From: Gammaproteobacteria bacterium
GTDB taxonomy: Bacteria; Pseudomonadota; Gammaproteobacteria; SZUA-229
Assembly (NCBI GenBank): GCA_022340645.1
Contig: JAJDNP010000148.1
Coordinates: forward strand, 1 to 48,578
Reading direction: 5' to 3'
Length of the DNA stretch: 48,578 nucleotides
Shown here: positions 18,472 to 26,850 of the stretch, in pieces
Numbering within the stretch: the first letter of the stretch is position 1
Layout of the letters: every line of letters begins with the position of its first letter
The notes under the pieces: model-generated
Database searches by the model: none
Told to the model about the DNA's origin: nothing
The model's input: only the letters and a program-made list of their open reading frames with translations
Position numbers and translations under genes: made by a program

Positions 18472-19722
18472 ATGAAAATGAAACGTTATTTCGCACCAGA
18501 TACACGCCAGGCTCTTCGTGCCTTGCGTGAGGAGCAGGGACCAGAGGCAGTGATTCTGTCTAATCGACGCGTACCGGGCGGTGTGGAAATTATTACAGCA
18601 ATGGATTATGAAGATGCCATGGAAAATTCTTCGCTGGGTAACCCGAGTGCCCTGTCAGAAATTGAGTCATATAAGAATGATCCTGGCAATATAAAAGCTG
18701 CAAAAGAAAGATCAGCAGGCACCTTAAGTTTAGAAGCAGGCAGTGCAACTGCGCGTGGCGGCTACGAAAGTTCTGACCTGTTAAACAGGATACAGAATGA
18801 ACTGACAGGACTGAGAAATATCATGGAAGCTCCACTGATGCAGTTTTCATGGGGTGAAACAGGCCGTGTTCAACCATTGTATGCCAGTTTACTCAAACAG
18901 CTAATGACACTGGGTCTTGGCTCAAGATTAAGCCAGAACATAGCAAAAAAACTGGCAACAAAAGGCTTGAGTAAGCACAGCTGGTTAGAGTCATTAAATT
19001 TTCTCGCTGGTCTGGTGCCTATAAATAATGAAGACATTTTAACTGATGGTGGCACCATTTCACTAATTGGACCGACAGGGGTTGGCAAAACTACGACTAT
19101 TGCAAAACTTGCAGCGCGCTTTGCGTTAAAACATGGGCGTAGAGGCGTGACCTTAATTACAACAGATAATTATCGTATAGGGGCGCATGAACAATTGCGT
19201 AGCTATGGAAGGATTCTAGGTATACCTGTTCATGTTGCATTAGATGCAGATGAATTAGAACGCCTGCTCCTGGAAGCAAAAGAAAACACAGCTGAACATC
19301 AATTAACACTTATTGATACAGCAGGTGTTAGCCAAAGAGATGTAAGGTTAACAGAGCAGATGTCATTATTAAATATTAATGGCATAGATATTAAAAATTA
19401 TCTTGTATTGTCAGCAACCGGGCAGATGGATTTGCAGGATGATGTTATAAATGGGTTTGCTAAAGCAAATTTAGATGGCTGCGTAGTTACAAAAATTGAT
19501 GAGGCAGCCAGTTTGGGTGAGATTATATCTGTGCTTATCCAGCATGAATTACCTGTTTCCTTTGTCTGTGACGGACAAAAGGTACCAGACAATCTGCATC
19601 GGGCACGTGGAAAACTATTGGTTAAAGAGGCAGTGAAATTAATGCGCAGTTTAAGTAAATCATTATCAGATGAGGAACTTGCTTACTCGTTTGGCGGGGT
19701 GGCTAACAATGCAAGTGTCTGA
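18472..19722 (+). CDS. flhF: FlhF, polar flagellar placement GTPase
   Basis: The protein has 416 aa. FlhF is an SRP-like GTPase that marks the pole for flagellar assembly in polar flagellates. It begins MKMKRYFAPDTRQALRAL, has a B-domain to about 120, and an NG domain with P-loop GPTGVGKTTTIAKLA near 200, TTDNYRIGA, DTAG and TKIDEA motifs. ATG 18472 is chosen because AGG lies 8 nt upstream and the start matches relatives; an in-frame GTG at 18463 is less likely. Its last 14 nt overlap flhG. The ~150-bp gap before it shows no recognisable sigma-54 site. Confidence 0.94.
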   Translation: MKMKRYFAPDTRQALRALREEQGPEAVILSNRRVPGGVEIITAMDYEDAMENSSLGNPSALSEIESYKNDPGNIKAAKERSAGTLSLEAGSATARGGYESSDLLNRIQNELTGLRNIMEAPLMQFSWGETGRVQPLYASLLKQLMTLGLGSRLSQNIAKKLATKGLSKHSWLESLNFLAGLVPINNEDILTDGGTISLIGPTGVGKTTTIAKLAARFALKHGRRGVTLITTDNYRIGAHEQLRSYGRILGIPVHVALDADELERLLLEAKENTAEHQLTLIDTAGVSQRDVRLTEQMSLLNINGIDIKNYLVLSATGQMDLQDDVINGFAKANLDGCVVTKIDEAASLGEIISVLIQHELPVSFVCDGQKVPDNLHRARGKLLVKEAVKLMRSLSKSLSDEELAYSFGGVANNASV

Positions 19723-20620
19723 CAGATCAACGGGCCAGTCAAGTGATCAGGCTGAAGGATTGCGTCGTCTTGTAGCGCCAAAACCGATCAAAATAATTGC
19801 TGTAAGCAGCGGCAAAGGTGGTGTTGGAAAAACGAATGTATCTGTTAATTTAGCAATATCAATGGCTAAACAGGGCAAGGAGGTTATTTTGCTGGACGCT
19901 GATTTAGGCCTGGCTAATGTTGATGTTCTACTTGGCTTAAATACAGAGTATGACCTTTCTCATGTAATTAGAGGAGAACGGACACTCGAGGAGGTTATTG
20001 TAGAAGGGCCGTCGAATATAAAAGTTATTCCGGCTTCAACAGGTGTAAGTGAAATGGCAAATCTTTCTCCAGCAGAACAGATCGGGTTGATAAATGCATT
20101 TAGTGATTTGAGCTGTTCTGTTGATTCGATGATTATAGATACAGGTGCGGGCATATCTGACCCGGTAATGAATTTCTGCGGCGCCTCGCAGGATGTAATC
20201 GTTGTTGTACATGATGAACCCGCATCAATTACAGATGCATATGCATTTATTAAGGTCATGAGCCGCAAACACAATGTTAGTAAATTTCATATTCTAGCTA
20301 ACATGACGCACGATGCTAGCGAAGGTCGTGAGTTGTTTATGAAATTATCAAAAGCAACAGACAGGTTTCTGGATGTGGTTCTGAATTTTATAGGCGCTGT
20401 CCCGTATGATGGAAAATTACGAAAATCTATTCAGTATCAAAGAGCTGTTATTGACGCCTTCCCAAATAGCCCGTCAGCATTGGCATTCAAGCGTATTGCT
20501 AAACAAATAAATAACTGGCCTGACTCCGTGGAATCAGGCGGGCAGTTAAAGTTTTTTGTTGAGCGCATGATTCAGTCAGACATGATAAAGTCAAGTTTGT
20601 CTCAGCAGGAGGCGATCTAA
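19709..20620 (+). CDS. flhG: FlhG/FleN, flagellar number regulator
   Basis: The protein has 303 aa and is a MinD-like ATPase. FlhG antagonises FlhF and FlrA/FleQ to limit the number of polar flagella. The deviant Walker A (SSGKGGVGKTNVSVNLA) begins near residue 33; LLDADLGLANVDVLLGL and IIDTGAGISD follow. ATG 19709 gives a FleN-like N-terminus; an in-frame ATG at 19670 lies deeper inside flhF and has no ribosome site. The stop overlaps the fliA start by 1 nt (TAATG). Confidence 0.93.
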   Translation: MQVSDRSTGQSSDQAEGLRRLVAPKPIKIIAVSSGKGGVGKTNVSVNLAISMAKQGKEVILLDADLGLANVDVLLGLNTEYDLSHVIRGERTLEEVIVEGPSNIKVIPASTGVSEMANLSPAEQIGLINAFSDLSCSVDSMIIDTGAGISDPVMNFCGASQDVIVVVHDEPASITDAYAFIKVMSRKHNVSKFHILANMTHDASEGRELFMKLSKATDRFLDVVLNFIGAVPYDGKLRKSIQYQRAVIDAFPNSPSALAFKRIAKQINNWPDSVESGGQLKFFVERMIQSDMIKSSLSQQEAI

Positions 20621-21369
20621 TGCCACTGAGGTCCTATACAGATATGGGTTCAATCTCAGGTGAGGCTCCAAATTATAATGAGCTGATGACTGAATATGCC
20701 CCATTTGTTAAACGAATTGCATATCACATGACTGCCAGGCTGCCTGCGTCTGTTCAATTTGAGGATATATTACAGGCAGGAATGATCGGCTTATTTGAAG
20801 CATTAAAAGGATACGATATTTCCAAAGGCGCAAGCTTCGAAACATACGCACGAATACGTATTCAGGGATCGATGATCGATGAGGTGCGCCGTTTTGACTG
20901 GATGCCAAGATCAGTACATAAAAAATCACGTCAGTTGTCGGAGGCAATACGTATTATAGAGAGTGAGCGTGGTAGAGATGCGAAAGACAGTGAAATTGCT
21001 GAATATCTAAATATCAGCATGGATGAGTATTACATCATGGTTAAGGAAGCGGCCGGATGCCAGTTGCTAAGTTATGAAGACATGGTGGCCATAGATGGGT
21101 GTAAAGATGAATTAGACACTAGTGAAATATTTAATCCATTTGACAAGTTGCAGGAAGAAGATTTTAAACAGGGCCTTGTTGAAAAAATCAGCAGTTTGCC
21201 CGAGAGGGAGAAAATGATTATGTCATTATATTATGATGATGAATTTAACCTGCGGGAAATAGGCGAAATATTAGGTATAACGGAAGGCAGGGTCTGCCAG
21301 ATACATAGCCAGGCATTACTTCGTTTGCGGGCACGTATGACTGACTGGATTAATGACAATTCAAAATAA
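20620..21369 (+). CDS. fliA: FliA, flagellar sigma-28 factor
   Basis: The protein has 249 aa. FliA directs late flagellar promoters and is held by FlgM until hook completion. Sigma regions 2 (FEDILQAGMIGLFEALKGYD, ARIRIQGSMIDEVRRFDWMPR), 3 and 4 (LPEREKMIMSLYYDDEFNLR, ITEGRVCQIHSQALLRLR) are intact. The start follows CAGGAGGCGATCTA and overlaps the flhG stop. Its probable targets here are the sigma-28 sites before flgM, fliC, fliS, the EAL-HDOD gene and possibly the STAS gene. In Pseudomonas and Vibrio fliA is followed by cheY; here it is not. Confidence 0.97.
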   Translation: MPLRSYTDMGSISGEAPNYNELMTEYAPFVKRIAYHMTARLPASVQFEDILQAGMIGLFEALKGYDISKGASFETYARIRIQGSMIDEVRRFDWMPRSVHKKSRQLSEAIRIIESERGRDAKDSEIAEYLNISMDEYYIMVKEAAGCQLLSYEDMVAIDGCKDELDTSEIFNPFDKLQEEDFKQGLVEKISSLPEREKMIMSLYYDDEFNLREIGEILGITEGRVCQIHSQALLRLRARMTDWINDNSK

Positions 21370-21628
21370 CAACCCGTTTGAAAGGAAGAACAGTGTTTAT
21401 ATTTACATTACCCTGTAAACCAGCATTTAAAGTTCAATAGTAGTGACGCTGCCGATTCAAGCAGAAATTTTCACCACACATTGGTAATAACTCCAGCCTT
21501 GACACTATAGTCAATATTTTGCCGTTTATTTGGTTTCGTATTAAACAATCATATTATTAATATGACAAAAATTTGTCTACTGCCATAAACGTCGCTATAA
21601 GACACTGAATATAAAGGAAATATAAATA
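21370..21628. other. Gene-free interval between fliA and the small-ORF operon
   Basis: This stretch of about 260 bp is A/T-rich and has no ORF I can support. It holds a near sigma-28 sequence (TAAA at 21428 and GCCGATTC at 21451), but the spacing is 19 instead of 15. No terminator hairpin with a T-run is visible. Enhancer sites for the sigma-54 promoter at 21629 would be expected here. Confidence 0.5.
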
Positions 21629-21644
21629 TGGCACACTTGTTGCT
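21629..21644 (+). promoter_or_regulatory. Sigma-54 promoter for the small ORF-SPOR-flgA operon
   Basis: TGGCAC, 5 bases, TTGCT: a full -24/-12 match. It lies 39 bp before the ATG of the 56-aa ORF, which supports that ORF being expressed. Confidence 0.88.
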
Positions 21645-21683
21645 TTATTTTAATCGTGTATGAATTAACCGAGGGCAACTAGC

Positions 21684-21854
21684 ATGGTTGAACGTTTTGT
21701 ATTTTTGCATGACTTTAAGCAATATTTTGCTAAACAGGATTACGCTTGTACGACGCTGAGTTTTATCGATGATGCCAGTATGAATGGCTATGCTTCGGCG
21801 AGTATATATAAAGGTTATGGTATTGCAGTCACTATTACAGCCGGATATGTGTAA
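21684..21854 (+). CDS. Unrecognised 56-aa protein, first gene of sigma-54 operon
   Basis: I do not recognise this protein. It begins MVERFVFLHDFKQYF, is rich in Tyr, Phe, Ala and Ser, and ends with a stretch that looks beta-prone (IYKGYGIAVTITAGYV). It has no signal peptide or clear membrane helix and one Cys. Support for it being real: GAGGG lies about 8 nt before the ATG, a strong sigma-54 promoter sits 39 bp upstream, and the TAA overlaps the next ATG by 1 nt (TAATG), implying translational coupling to the SPOR-domain gene. It could also act mainly as a leader ORF or be a remnant. Confidence 0.6.
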   Translation: MVERFVFLHDFKQYFAKQDYACTTLSFIDDASMNGYASASIYKGYGIAVTITAGYV

Positions 21855-22900
21855 TGGCTTTGCAGGCATCAATTAATTCTCATACTACGCTATCTGATTT
21901 TTCTACTGCCCTGCTTAGGGCAAATAATAAAGATCATAACTCGCAGTTTAAAGGAGATAAATCAGTGAATATCTTATTTAATGATTATGCATCACCAGCT
22001 AATAGTAACTTGAGCAGTCTCTTAACTCAAATACAGGATGACGGTCCTGCTTACACTGATTCAGTCAGGCAAGACAGTATTTTCAATCGGACAAAAAGTA
22101 ATGATCATAAAGTTTCGGGAAAGCCACGGAGTAAAAAACTGGATGGAGATAGCGCTTTTCCTGGTTCTTCAGCTGAGTTGCCGCAAGACAGGGCACAAAG
22201 TACTGACATCGCAGAAACTAAAACAAGCGTAGGCGCCTGGATTTTGTTTTTGTTGATGTTAACTGTAGGAATATTATCAGTGTTAACCCTGTTCAAGCTC
22301 GATTTGCGAACTAGTGAGCTGGAAGAAACGATAAATTCATATGATGGCAGTTTGCAGGATAGTATTGTGTCTCAAACTCAGAGTCAGGATTTATCGCTTA
22401 GCATAACAAATACCAATGAAAAATTACAATCTATACAGCAGGATCTACAACATATAAAAAATGATTATAAAGTTTTAGATGAGAAATATACAGGGTCTAT
22501 GGTAAACAGGGTTTCACCGCAGGCTGATGAAGTAGTCATAATAGAGGATAGTGTTGATGTTCTGAGGCATGAAATACTGGCCTTAAAAAGCGAGTTACAA
22601 ACAGTAAAGAATAAACTGATAACAATAAATAAAAACAGAAAGTTATCAGATAAAACAGTTTTGAGCAGTGGTTTGACAGTAAATCTGGCGTCATTAACAA
22701 ACAAAGACAAGGCTGAGAAAGTCGTCGAGCAGTTACAAGACACAGGACTGTTTCCTTTTATACAGCCGTTAGTTGTTAAGGGCAGGCAAATATACAGGTT
22801 AAGTGTAAACGGTTTTTCAAGCAGGGAAGAAGCCGAGTTATTCATACAGAGAGCAGGCGAACAGTACGGTCTGAAAGATGGCTGGATAAGTCAAAGTTAA
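21854..22900 (+). CDS. Membrane-anchored SPOR-domain protein
   Basis: The protein has 348 aa. A Ser/Asn-rich hydrophilic N-terminus (1-125) is followed by one membrane helix (about 126-147, VGAWILFLLMLTVGILSVL), a long coiled-coil region (about 150-260), and a C-terminal SPOR domain (about 268-345, SGLTVNLASLTNKDKAEKVV, then GRQIYRLSVNGFSSREEAEL). SPOR domains bind glycan strands stripped of stem peptides, so the C-terminus is predicted periplasmic. ATG 21854 overlaps the upstream stop; an in-frame GTG at 21965 has a better ribosome site (AAAGGAGATAAATCA), so two forms are possible. It precedes flgA by 9 nt. Its flagellar role is unknown to me; a peptidoglycan-linked P-ring or rod function is inference. 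Confidence 0.85.
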   Translation: MALQASINSHTTLSDFSTALLRANNKDHNSQFKGDKSVNILFNDYASPANSNLSSLLTQIQDDGPAYTDSVRQDSIFNRTKSNDHKVSGKPRSKKLDGDSAFPGSSAELPQDRAQSTDIAETKTSVGAWILFLLMLTVGILSVLTLFKLDLRTSELEETINSYDGSLQDSIVSQTQSQDLSLSITNTNEKLQSIQQDLQHIKNDYKVLDEKYTGSMVNRVSPQADEVVIIEDSVDVLRHEILALKSELQTVKNKLITINKNRKLSDKTVLSSGLTVNLASLTNKDKAEKVVEQLQDTGLFPFIQPLVVKGRQIYRLSVNGFSSREEAELFIQRAGEQYGLKDGWISQS

Positions 22901-22909
22901 ATTAATATT

Positions 22910-23629
22910 ATGATTAGACGACACCAGTTAAAAATAGTGATTAGTTGTATATGTCTGTATATATTTACCAGTATATCCGTAGCTACTGCAGAAACATATC
23001 AAAGTCACAATAGTATTTATTGGGTAGTAAAAAAATATATTCGGGATAATGTGACATCTCAGCATAATCAAAAAATAGAAGTCAAAACAGGCAAACTGGA
23101 CTCAAGGTTAAAACTTAATAAATGCAACAAGTACTTACAGGCATTTTCACCAAAAGGAAGCAGTATGATGGGAAAAACTACTGTTGGAGTAAAGTGTCCC
23201 GGTACAAAACCCTGGTCATTACATGTGCCGGTAACAATAAGCATTTACAAGAGCATAATTGTATCTGCGCAACAATTACAAAAGGATACAATATTGACTG
23301 CAGCTGATATCAAGCAGGAGAAACATGACCTTGCCGACCTGTCTTATGGCTATTTTGAAAATTCGAAAGATGTAATAGGGATGAAACTTAAAAGGCATGT
23401 TTTAGCAGGTACTGCGCTGACGCCAGCTATGTTAAGTAAGAGGCAAATCGTCTCACGTGGGCAAAACGTCACAATATATGCTCAGTCGGGAAGCATGGTG
23501 GTAAGAATGACGGGTAAAGCACTGGATAATGGGGCAGTCGGAGAGCGCATAAAAGTAATGAACATTAAATCCAGAAAAAAACTCGAGGGGATAATTACAT
23601 CAACTGGCGAAATAGAAGTACAAATTTAA
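22910..23629 (+). CDS. flgA: FlgA, P-ring assembly chaperone
   Basis: The protein has 239 aa. FlgA is a periplasmic chaperone that helps FlgI polymerise into the P-ring. A signal peptide (about 1-27, ending SVATAE) precedes an N-terminal domain and a C-terminal SAF domain (VSAQQLQKDTILTAADIKQE, ASGSMVV-like QSGSMVVRMTGKALDNGAVG). It is co-directional with the SPOR gene and has only a weak ribosome site, so coupling is likely. Confidence 0.93.
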   Translation: MIRRHQLKIVISCICLYIFTSISVATAETYQSHNSIYWVVKKYIRDNVTSQHNQKIEVKTGKLDSRLKLNKCNKYLQAFSPKGSSMMGKTTVGVKCPGTKPWSLHVPVTISIYKSIIVSAQQLQKDTILTAADIKQEKHDLADLSYGYFENSKDVIGMKLKRHVLAGTALTPAMLSKRQIVSRGQNVTIYAQSGSMVVRMTGKALDNGAVGERIKVMNIKSRKKLEGIITSTGEIEVQI

Positions 23630-23643
23630 ATATTACTAAATAT

Positions 23644-23670
23644 TAAAGTTTTTTATTTTCTTACCGTTAA
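23644..23670 (+). promoter_or_regulatory. Sigma-28 promoter for flgM
   Basis: TAAA, 15 bases, ACCGTTAA: 6 of 8 matches to the -10 with exact spacing, ending 39 bp before flgM. A FliA-driven flgM feedback loop is known in other bacteria. Confidence 0.72.
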
Positions 23671-23709
23671 TGTATGTGATTGCGAAGAAATGAAGTCAGG
23701 AGTGAAACA

Positions 23710-24027
23710 ATGACTATTAATATCAATGGTGTATCATCACCCAAGGTGCATGGGGCAACGGATGATAACAAGCTCAGACAGCTAGATGACGAGCCGTCAG
23801 TTAAGGCTGAGTCAGGTAAATCTACAACGGCAGATACGGTAAGTCTTTCTGATAATGCAGTGCAGCTAGGCAAGCTTGATAACTCAGCAGTTGCTGCACC
23901 AGTAGTGGATACGAAGCGTGTTGAGCAGGTTAAACAGGCTATTAGTAATGGGACCTATGAAGTTGATGCTGCAAAAGTGGCTGACAAACTCATGCAATTT
24001 GAAAGTATTCTCAAGTCTGAAAAATAA
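23710..24027 (+). CDS. flgM: FlgM, anti-sigma-28 factor
   Basis: The protein has 105 aa. FlgM binds FliA and is exported once the hook is finished. The N-terminus (MTININGVSSPKV) and the C-terminal FliA-binding helices (VEQVKQAISNGTYEVDAAKV, then DKLMQFE) are typical; the middle is Ser/Asp-rich and probably disordered. ATG 23710 follows CAGGAGTGAAACA. An in-frame ATG at 23680 would start only 10 bp after the -10 box and adds atypical residues. Confidence 0.93.
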   Translation: MTININGVSSPKVHGATDDNKLRQLDDEPSVKAESGKSTTADTVSLSDNAVQLGKLDNSAVAAPVVDTKRVEQVKQAISNGTYEVDAAKVADKLMQFESILKSEK

Positions 24028-24076
24028 TCAGCTGGCTACTAGCTACTATATAAACCAGCAAATACAGGATTAAGCG

Positions 24077-24580
24077 TTGATATACACAGAAAACAGGCAG
24101 CTGCAAGAGATCGAGCAGGTTTTTGAAAGGGAGATCGAATGTGCTCGTATGCTTTTACAATCACTGGACCTGGAATTTGCCGCTCTTGCGGAACCTCATG
24201 CGGATGTGCTGGAAGGTGTGGTGCGCGTTAAACAGGAAAGGATCCAGCAGCTTGAATTGATTTCCAGGCAAAGGGAAAAATTACTTGCGTCCTTTGCTGG
24301 TGTAACTGTACATGACGATTCGCGACAGAGAAAACAGTACCAGTTTAATGATAATAAACAATTAACAGATTTATGGAGTGAACTGGTTGATATAGCAGAA
24401 AAGTGCCGTGATAAAAACCGGGTTAATGGCAGTATTGTTGAACTAGTTTCAAAACAGTCACGCCATGTTCTGGATATACTACATGGAATTATCACAGACC
24501 CATCATCTAACTCTGAACTATATGATAATGCGGGCCAGACAATGAAGTCAGTTAATAAACGATCTATAGTGCACGTCTGA
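24077..24580 (+). CDS. flgN: FlgN, hook-filament junction chaperone
   Basis: The protein has 167 aa, helical. FlgN is the export chaperone for FlgK and FlgL. The long helix at the N-terminus (LQEIEQVFEREIECARMLLQ) and the VRVKQERIQQLELISRQREK region fit the family. The start is a TTG at 24077 behind AGGATTAAGCG; no in-frame ATG occurs before residue 25, which would cut the conserved first helix. It is the last gene before the MITE-like insertion. Confidence 0.85.
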   Translation: MIYTENRQLQEIEQVFEREIECARMLLQSLDLEFAALAEPHADVLEGVVRVKQERIQQLELISRQREKLLASFAGVTVHDDSRQRKQYQFNDNKQLTDLWSELVDIAEKCRDKNRVNGSIVELVSKQSRHVLDILHGIITDPSSNSELYDNAGQTMKSVNKRSIVHV

Positions 24581-24585
24581 TTTAA

Positions 24586-24849
24586 AGAACCTCTGATTAA
24601 TTCTATACTATCTCTGGCATACAGGCTGATTCGTAATCAAGGCACAAACTTGAAAGCATGCTTATTGCCTGGTGAAAACATGTAACCTGGAGTACCAATC
24701 AGCCTGTAAGCCCCGTCGGGCGGGTCCTGAAGCGCACACCTGCTTCGTTGCACTTCTTGCAAAGGACTTAGGCCACTTGTTGCGAATTGCGCCTCGTATC
24801 TGCACGCTTCAGGACTCGCAGAGATAATTTAGAATTAATCAGAGGTTCC
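24586..24849. mobile_element. MITE-like element (264 bp) with TTAA target duplication
   Basis: The ends are near-perfect inverted repeats: GAACCTCTGATTAATTCTA at 24587-24605 and its complement at 24830-24848, with one differing outer base. TTAA flanks both sides (24582-24585 and 24850-24853), consistent with a 4-bp target duplication. Inside are two further perfect inverted repeats: TACAGGCTGATT (24620-24631 with 24697-24708) and GTCCTGAAGCG (24724-24734 with 24805-24815). No transposase ORF is present. TTAA fits the YTAR-type preference of the IS5 subgroup, but the parent family is not established. It sits between flgN and the flgB promoter. Confidence 0.82.
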
Positions 24850-24853
24850 TTAA

Positions 24854-25181
24854 GTCTATTAAATTCAAAGCCACATCCTTGCTCTGGCAATAACATACAA
24901 TAGTAGTATTGCTCAGATCATTCAAAATTAACTCACCTTTTATATCTCTTAATTAGTTAATTGATAAACGATTTTTTATTAATTTCTGAACATGGCTAGT
25001 TATAACTGACAAAGAATTGCCGCCGGGAGGAAAAAGATTGCCGCTGGTCATCTGTTTTTTGTCATAACGCCTCACACATGACCTTCCGAAAATTGTTGCT
25101 AATAATATTTCCGCTTACTAAATGCCCATATGATACGGGTTACCATCGTTTCTCAATGATAATGCTGCATGTTTAAGAAGT
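24854..25181. other. Gene-free interval upstream of flgB
   Basis: About 330 bp of A/T-rich DNA without a supportable ORF. It precedes the flgB sigma-54 promoter and is where enhancer sites for FlrC or FlrA would be expected. I see no strong repeat or hairpin in it. Confidence 0.5.
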
Positions 25182-25197
25182 TGGCACAACGATTGCA
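25182..25197 (+). promoter_or_regulatory. Sigma-54 promoter for flgB operon
   Basis: TGGCAC, 5 bases, TTGCA: a perfect -24/-12 match, 38 bp before flgB. Confidence 0.92.
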
Positions 25198-25235
25198 TTT
25201 TTATTTAACAAGAAAAGTTAAAGTTGGAGTAAAAC

Positions 25236-25631
25236 ATGCCGATAACATTTGATTCAGCACTTGGAATTCACCAGAAAACACTTGCATTCAGGGCGCAACG
25301 TGCAGAAATACTTGCATCGAATATAGCAAATGAAGATACACCTGGATATAAAGCAAGAGACATTGATTTTAAATCAGCGCTGGCAGCCGTAGAAGCTGAG
25401 TCAGTTAACTCTCTTACACGCACAAATTCAAAACATATACAGATAAACACGAGTGAGAATAACGCAGAAATTCTGTATCGTGTGCCGAATCAATCATCAC
25501 TCGACGGTAACACCGTCGATGGACAAATGGAGAAAAGTGCATTTGCTGATAATGCTTTACGTTATGAAGCAAGCATTACTTTTCTTGATCGCAAGTTCAA
25601 AGGGTTGATTGCTGCCCTTAAAGGTGAATAA
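25236..25631 (+). CDS. flgB: FlgB, proximal rod protein
   Basis: The protein has 131 aa. FlgB forms the proximal rod. The flagellar rod N-terminal motif (RAEILASNIANEDTPGYKAR) and the C-terminal helix are present. It heads the sigma-54-driven flgBCDEFGHIJKL run, starts after TTGGAGTAAAAC, and is followed by flgC after 14 nt. Confidence 0.95.
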   Translation: MPITFDSALGIHQKTLAFRAQRAEILASNIANEDTPGYKARDIDFKSALAAVEAESVNSLTRTNSKHIQINTSENNAEILYRVPNQSSLDGNTVDGQMEKSAFADNALRYEASITFLDRKFKGLIAALKGE

Positions 25632-25645
25632 ACAGGAGAATAATT

Positions 25646-26083
25646 ATGGCTCTTTATAATGTGTTTAACATAGCTGGATCATCTATGAGTGCACAGTCAG
25701 TGCGGCTTAATACTGTGGCCAGTAATCTTGCCAATGCTGATTCTGTCAGCAGTAATGAAGCAGACGTATATCGTTCACGCCAGCCGGTATTTTCTGCAGT
25801 AATGGAATCATTTAACGCAAACGGGCAAGCTGTTGATGGTAATGGACAGTCGTCGGTTCCTGTACGTGTTGCAGCAATTGTAGAAAGTAAGGCGGCTGCC
25901 AGGCAGGAGTACCAGCCAGAGCACCCTATGGCAAATGCGCAGGGTTATATATTTAAGTCTAATGTTAATGCAATTGAAGAAATGGCAAACATGATGGCAG
26001 CTTCACGTTCATATCAGAATAATGTTGAGGTTTTCAATACCTCGAAACAGTTATTACTTAAAACTTTAAGTATGGGCCGTTAG
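25646..26083 (+). CDS. flgC: FlgC, proximal rod protein
   Basis: The protein has 145 aa. The rod motif (VRLNTVASNLANADSVSSNE), YRSRQPVF, and the C-terminal segment (NAIEEMANMMAASRSYQNNV) match FlgC. The ribosome site is AACAGGAGAATAATT. All expected parts are present. Confidence 0.96.
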   Translation: MALYNVFNIAGSSMSAQSVRLNTVASNLANADSVSSNEADVYRSRQPVFSAVMESFNANGQAVDGNGQSSVPVRVAAIVESKAAARQEYQPEHPMANAQGYIFKSNVNAIEEMANMMAASRSYQNNVEVFNTSKQLLLKTLSMGR

Positions 26084-26110
26084 AAAATACTAATTTAGCT
26101 GGAGTTCATA

Positions 26111-26803
26111 ATGTCAGGGTTATCAATTGAAAACAGGTTCGCACCAATTAATTCGGCACTTGCTAATGAGGCCGGAGTAAATAAACCAGGTAACAAGTTA
26201 AATCAGTCGGATTTTATTGAGTTACTCGTTGCGCAGGTTAAGAACCAGGACCCAACCAAGCCGATGGATCCAGGTGAGTTTATGAGTCAGCTCACACAGA
26301 CTTCGATGGTAAATGGTTTAACTGACTTACAGACTTCGTTTGATTCACTGGCAACAAAACTTTCATCGGGCCAGTCATTACAGGCGGCCGGCCTGGTTGG
26401 TAAATCTGTACTGTTACCGGGTGGCCAGGCCCTGCTGACAGCCGGTAGTAGTATTAATGGCCAGTTAAACCTGGAGAAGCAAGCCAGTGATGTGAGTTTG
26501 AATATATACAATAGCCGTGGTGAGCAGATACGAGCATTGCCACTTGGCGGCCATAACGCAGGAAATTTACAGTTTCAGTGGGATGGCTTTGCAGATGATG
26601 GCAGTGCTATGCCGCAGGGACATTATCTGGTTACTGCTGAAGCATTGGTCGATGGAAAGCAGCAGGCAGTAGAAGTATTTCTGGAATCACGTATCGACAG
26701 TATTTCGCTGAATCAGAGTATTGATGGGCAACCGTCAGGTACGGTATTAAATCTTGCGAGTGGGCAGGCAGTACCACTTAGCGATGTAAAACAAATTATG
26801 TAA
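26111..26803 (+). CDS. flgD: FlgD, hook cap/scaffold
   Basis: The protein has 230 aa. FlgD caps the growing hook. The N-terminal export and cap region (LNQSDFIELLVAQVKNQDPT) and the FlgD Ig-like/tudor domain (WDGFADDGSAMPQGHYLVTA) are typical. It lies between flgC and flgE as usual. Confidence 0.95.
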   Translation: MSGLSIENRFAPINSALANEAGVNKPGNKLNQSDFIELLVAQVKNQDPTKPMDPGEFMSQLTQTSMVNGLTDLQTSFDSLATKLSSGQSLQAAGLVGKSVLLPGGQALLTAGSSINGQLNLEKQASDVSLNIYNSRGEQIRALPLGGHNAGNLQFQWDGFADDGSAMPQGHYLVTAEALVDGKQQAVEVFLESRIDSISLNQSIDGQPSGTVLNLASGQAVPLSDVKQIM

Positions 26804-26850
26804 CTTAATATAATTAGCTAAAACAACAGGTAAGAGAACAGGAGAAAGAG

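Noticed and set aside
21428-21458. Sigma-28-like boxes (TAAA and GCCGATTC) after fliA
   Set aside because: The spacing is 19 bases instead of 15, and a better sigma-54 promoter lies downstream.
24586-24849. CRISPR or structured ncRNA as explanation of the repeats between flgN and flgB
   Set aside because: The repeats are inverted and terminal with TTAA flanks, not regularly spaced direct repeats, so a MITE explains them better.
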